DNA from: Dehalococcoidia bacterium UBA6495
GTDB lineage: Bacteria; Chloroflexota; Dehalococcoidia; Lucifugimonadales; UBA826
Length of the DNA stretch: 9,573 bases
Assembly (NCBI GenBank): GCA_002435305.1
Contig: DJMH01000047.1
Location: forward strand, 1-9,573
Direction: 5' to 3'
This document shows positions 7,805 to 9,573 of the stretch, piece after piece (the stretch's first letter is position 1; every line of letters starts with the position of its first letter). A program made the translations under genes and the position numbers. The notes beneath the pieces are model-generated. The model did no database searches, was not told the DNA's origin, and saw nothing but the letters and a program-made list of their open reading frames with translations.

Positions 7805-8752
7805 TTATTGTCCTACTCTAACTCTGGGATTCAAGAGGCCGTAAAGTAGGTCCGCCGCGAGGTTCGCGAATGCATAAATAGCAGCTATGACTAGCGCTGT
7901 AGATTGAAGCATTCGCATATCTCGGGTATCGATGGCCATTATCAGCAGGCTTCCAATACCTGGGTATGCAAAAACGAATTCAACAACAATGATTCCCCCA
8001 AACATCCATCCGACGTTGTTTGCTATTACGGTAATAGTGGGGATCATGGCATTTGGTAAGACGTGCTTAAACACAACCCGTCTCATACTGAGGCCTTTTA
8101 ATATGGCAGTCCTGACGTAATTGCTTTCCATAACCTCTATTACGTTGGCTCGAGCCATACGCAATATATATGCAAATAAAGCCCCAGTGATAGTAAGGGT
8201 TGGAAGCACCAATATCTTGGGGGAACCCAAAATAGTTTCTCCAGGTAGCAAAATACTGGAGGATGGAAACCAACCAAGTTTGGTGGCAAAAACCATCATT
8301 AAAATGACACCAATAATAAATTCTGGAATCGAAATTGCAAGGAGACTTCCTATGCTGAGTATCCTGTCGAGTTTTGTGTCTGGTCGAGTACCTGCCAAGA
8401 CTCCTCCAAGCAATGAGGTTGGGACCGCTATAATGAATGCCACCGCTGCGAGGAGAGCTGAGTTCGGAAGCCTACTTTTAACCATGCTGTTGATGGAAGC
8501 ACCGCCTCGAGCAGCCATTCCCAAATCGCCCTGTACAGCATTTTTGATCCATACTGCATATCTTTCTACTGGGTGCCGGTCGAGCCCCATGTTATGGCGC
8601 AGGTTTTTCAAATTACTCTCAGTGGCTTGTTGGCCTAAAAGGAGAGAAGCTGCGTCTCCGGGTAGAAACTCAGTAGCTGTAAATATAGCTACTGAAACAA
8701 AGAAAAGAGTAACGGCAATAAAAGTTAGTCTTATGACGAGGAATCTTAGGAT
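7805..8752 (-). CDS. ABC transporter permease, DppB/OppB type, apparent ATC start
   Basis: This is the second inner-membrane channel subunit. Read from the ATC at 8752-8750 it is 315 residues, normal for DppB. It begins (M)LRFLVIRLTF, a typical DppB N-terminus, with a first membrane segment at about 5-28 followed by EFLPGD (28-33), both family hallmarks. Five more hydrophobic segments follow near 97-121, 132-157, 181-199, 241-265 and 281-306. The docking EAA loop is at about 207-234 (VMESNYVRTAILKG then LPN), and VEFVFAYPGIG is near 257-267. AAGGAG lies 9 nt before the ATC. No ATG, GTG or TTG exists in frame between the upstream stop (8779-8777) and a TTG at 8611. Starting at that TTG would give 268 residues without the first membrane segment and without a convincing ribosome site. 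The true start is therefore ATC, or an ATG altered by mutation or error. The gene lies 116 bp after the binding-protein gene and 1 nt before the next permease. Confidence 0.85.
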   Translation of the reverse strand: MLRFLVIRLTFIAVTLFFVSVAIFTATEFLPGDAASLLLGQQATESNLKNLRHNMGLDRHPVERYAVWIKNAVQGDLGMAARGGASINSMVKSRLPNSALLAAVAFIIAVPTSLLGGVLAGTRPDTKLDRILSIGSLLAISIPEFIIGVILMMVFATKLGWFPSSSILLPGETILGSPKILVLPTLTITGALFAYILRMARANVIEVMESNYVRTAILKGLSMRRVVFKHVLPNAMIPTITVIANNVGWMFGGIIVVEFVFAYPGIGSLLIMAIDTRDMRMLQSTALVIAAIYAFANLAADLLYGLLNPRVRVGQ

Positions 8753-8761
8753 ATTACAAAA

Positions 8762-8767
8762 CTCCTT
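8762..8767 (-). promoter_or_regulatory. Ribosome binding site of the DppB-type permease
   Basis: On the minus strand this reads AAGGAG, the best match in the region, with 9 nt between it and the ATC codon at 8752. It argues that translation starts here and not at the TTG 141 bp further on. Confidence 0.6.
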
Positions 8768-8791
8768 GGGTTGAGATCACATAATCCGGCA

Positions 8792-8842
8792 ACGAATGTA
8801 GGTGATCCAGGTTTGTTTAATGCCTGGATCACCTGCGTTCGT
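8792..8842 (-). promoter_or_regulatory. Intercistronic 20-bp stem-loop between binding-protein and permease genes
   Basis: The arms 8792-8811 and 8823-8842 are inverted repeats with an 11-nt loop. The inner 12 bp (AGGTGATCCAGG with its complement) are perfect. The outer part has two positions that are G-U pairs if the plus strand is transcribed and A-C mismatches in the minus-strand operon transcript. No U-tract follows on either strand, so it is not a standard intrinsic terminator. In ABC importer operons a stem-loop here commonly protects the binding-protein message from 3' decay or attenuates permease expression (inference by analogy with malE-malF). Confidence 0.6.
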
Positions 8843-8868
8843 GTTCAGCGTTTTACGTATTGACGCGC

Positions 8869-9573
8869 CTACTCAGAGGAGCTCCACCAATCTTCAAAAA
8901 AGACCCAGTTGTTAGGGTGAGCTTTCGCTCCCTGTACGTGAGACTGATGGGCCAGTAGTGAGGGAACGTATAAGAGGTATGCACTGGGAACCTCTTCTAT
9001 GAGGATTTCCTGTATTTCTTTCCAGTAAGCTTTTCTTTTGGCAAAATCAATTTCAGTCGCGGACAGGTCCAATAGTTCATCCAGCCGTGGACTGTTGAAA
9101 TACGACTCATTCCAACTCCCACCACCCTTCAGGGCTACGCTGACCGCCTGGGCTGCTGGGCGTCCGTTCCATGCAGAAGTGACAGCAGGTGTTCCTCCTG
9201 GCATCATCCAGATTGCCTCCCAGAATGTGGACTCTTCATGCTTTGCAACTTCTATCTCAATAGGTAGACCGGTGGCTTCAACAGATTGTTCTACTGCGAG
9301 GGCCATCTCTAACATTTGGTTAAAGTCTGATGCATCAAGTTCAAAACTCATTGGGTTTGCGTCGCTGTATCCAGCAGCTTCAAGATAGCTGCGGGACTTT
9401 TCAATATCTTGATTGATTTTAGGTTGTCCAGCCCAGTACATTGGATCTGCGGTACCGATTGGATGGTCGTTAGCATTGGCACCGAATCCATACGTTACTG
9501 CTTTCCTTACAAAGTCTCTATCGATAGCATACTGAAGGGCTTTCCTAGCATTTTTGTCGCTGAAAATACTCCC
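8869..9573 (-). CDS. ABC transporter solute-binding protein, family 5 (5' part outside window)
   Basis: This is the C-terminal 234 residues of an extracytoplasmic solute-binding protein of the peptide/nickel class (SBP_bac_5), which captures the ligand and delivers it to the two permeases. The reading frame is open to the right edge (9573), so the signal peptide and roughly the first half are missing; full family members are about 500-600 residues. The first visible block, SDKNARKALQYAIDR (residues 4-18), is the conserved segment usually written as S-D-x-x-V-R-x-A-x-x-x-A-I-D-R. It is followed by NDHPIG and, about 20 residues on, by SRSYLEAAGY, the family's L-L-x-E-A-G-Y block. The C-terminus ends WWSSSE. 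It is the promoter-proximal visible gene of the importer operon, so the operon promoter lies outside the window. The part that binds ligand is incomplete, and I cannot assign a substrate. Confidence 0.92.
   Translation of the reverse strand, partial: GSIFSDKNARKALQYAIDRDFVRKAVTYGFGANANDHPIGTADPMYWAGQPKINQDIEKSRSYLEAAGYSDANPMSFELDASDFNQMLEMALAVEQSVEATGLPIEIEVAKHEESTFWEAIWMMPGGTPAVTSAWNGRPAAQAVSVALKGGGSWNESYFNSPRLDELLDLSATEIDFAKRKAYWKEIQEILIEEVPSAYLLYVPSLLAHQSHVQGAKAHPNNWVFFEDWWSSSE

Noticed and set aside
8121..8774. A 217-codon open frame on the plus strand opposite the DppB-type permease
   Set aside because: It lies antisense to a gene with clear family motifs, its translation shows no recognisable domain, and it has no ribosome site of note; it is a codon-bias shadow.
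1..9573. Defence system, mobile element, CRISPR array or biosynthetic cluster
   Set aside because: No nuclease, methyltransferase, transposase, integrase, repeat array or large synthase is encoded. All genes belong to common metabolic, transport or DUF families, so an undescribed system is not supported here.

Overview
The window is ordinary bacterial chromosome with moderate-to-low GC (about 40-45% by eye). It is densely packed with protein genes and contains no RNA genes, phage genes, transposase or CRISPR array. The gene content fits a free-living heterotroph: a DUF1800/DUF1501 pair, a PLP aminotransferase, a classical short-chain dehydrogenase and a peptide/nickel-class ABC importer with fused ATPases. 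This mix, with a DUF1501 protein that lacks a Tat signal, resembles marine Chloroflexota of the SAR202 type. That placement comes from memory of the families and is weak.

Layout. Positions 1-2542 (minus strand) hold a two-gene operon: a DUF1800 protein followed 22 nt later by a DUF1501 protein whose last residues run off the left edge. Positions 2543-2707 are a divergent intergenic region with two 14-bp direct repeats exactly 21 bp apart, each containing TATAAT on the minus strand. Positions 2708-3928 (plus) encode a fold-type I aminotransferase. Positions 4049-4807 (plus) encode an SDR oxidoreductase with its own strong ribosome binding site and a plausible promoter. The SDR converges on the importer operon, with 30 bp between the two stop codons.

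Positions 4838-9573 (minus) hold the importer. In transcription order these are a family 5 solute-binding protein (5' end outside the window), a DppB-type permease, a DppC-type permease and one 681-residue protein carrying both ATPase domains. The last three are translationally coupled (TAAATG and TAATG junctions). The binding-protein gene is separated from the permeases by 116 bp holding a 20-bp stem-loop, which probably lets the binding protein be made in excess. The imported substrate cannot be read from sequence; peptides, or a modified amino acid or sugar, are possible. The aminotransferase and SDR could act on an imported amino compound, but nothing in the sequence proves this.

The most notable point is the DppB-type gene. 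Its conserved first membrane segment is encoded in frame well upstream of the first ATG/GTG/TTG available, behind a good AAGGAG. The only codon that yields a normal DppB N-terminus is ATC, so this is either a rare non-canonical start or an ATG-to-ATC change or sequencing error. I see no convincing evidence of a previously undescribed system.
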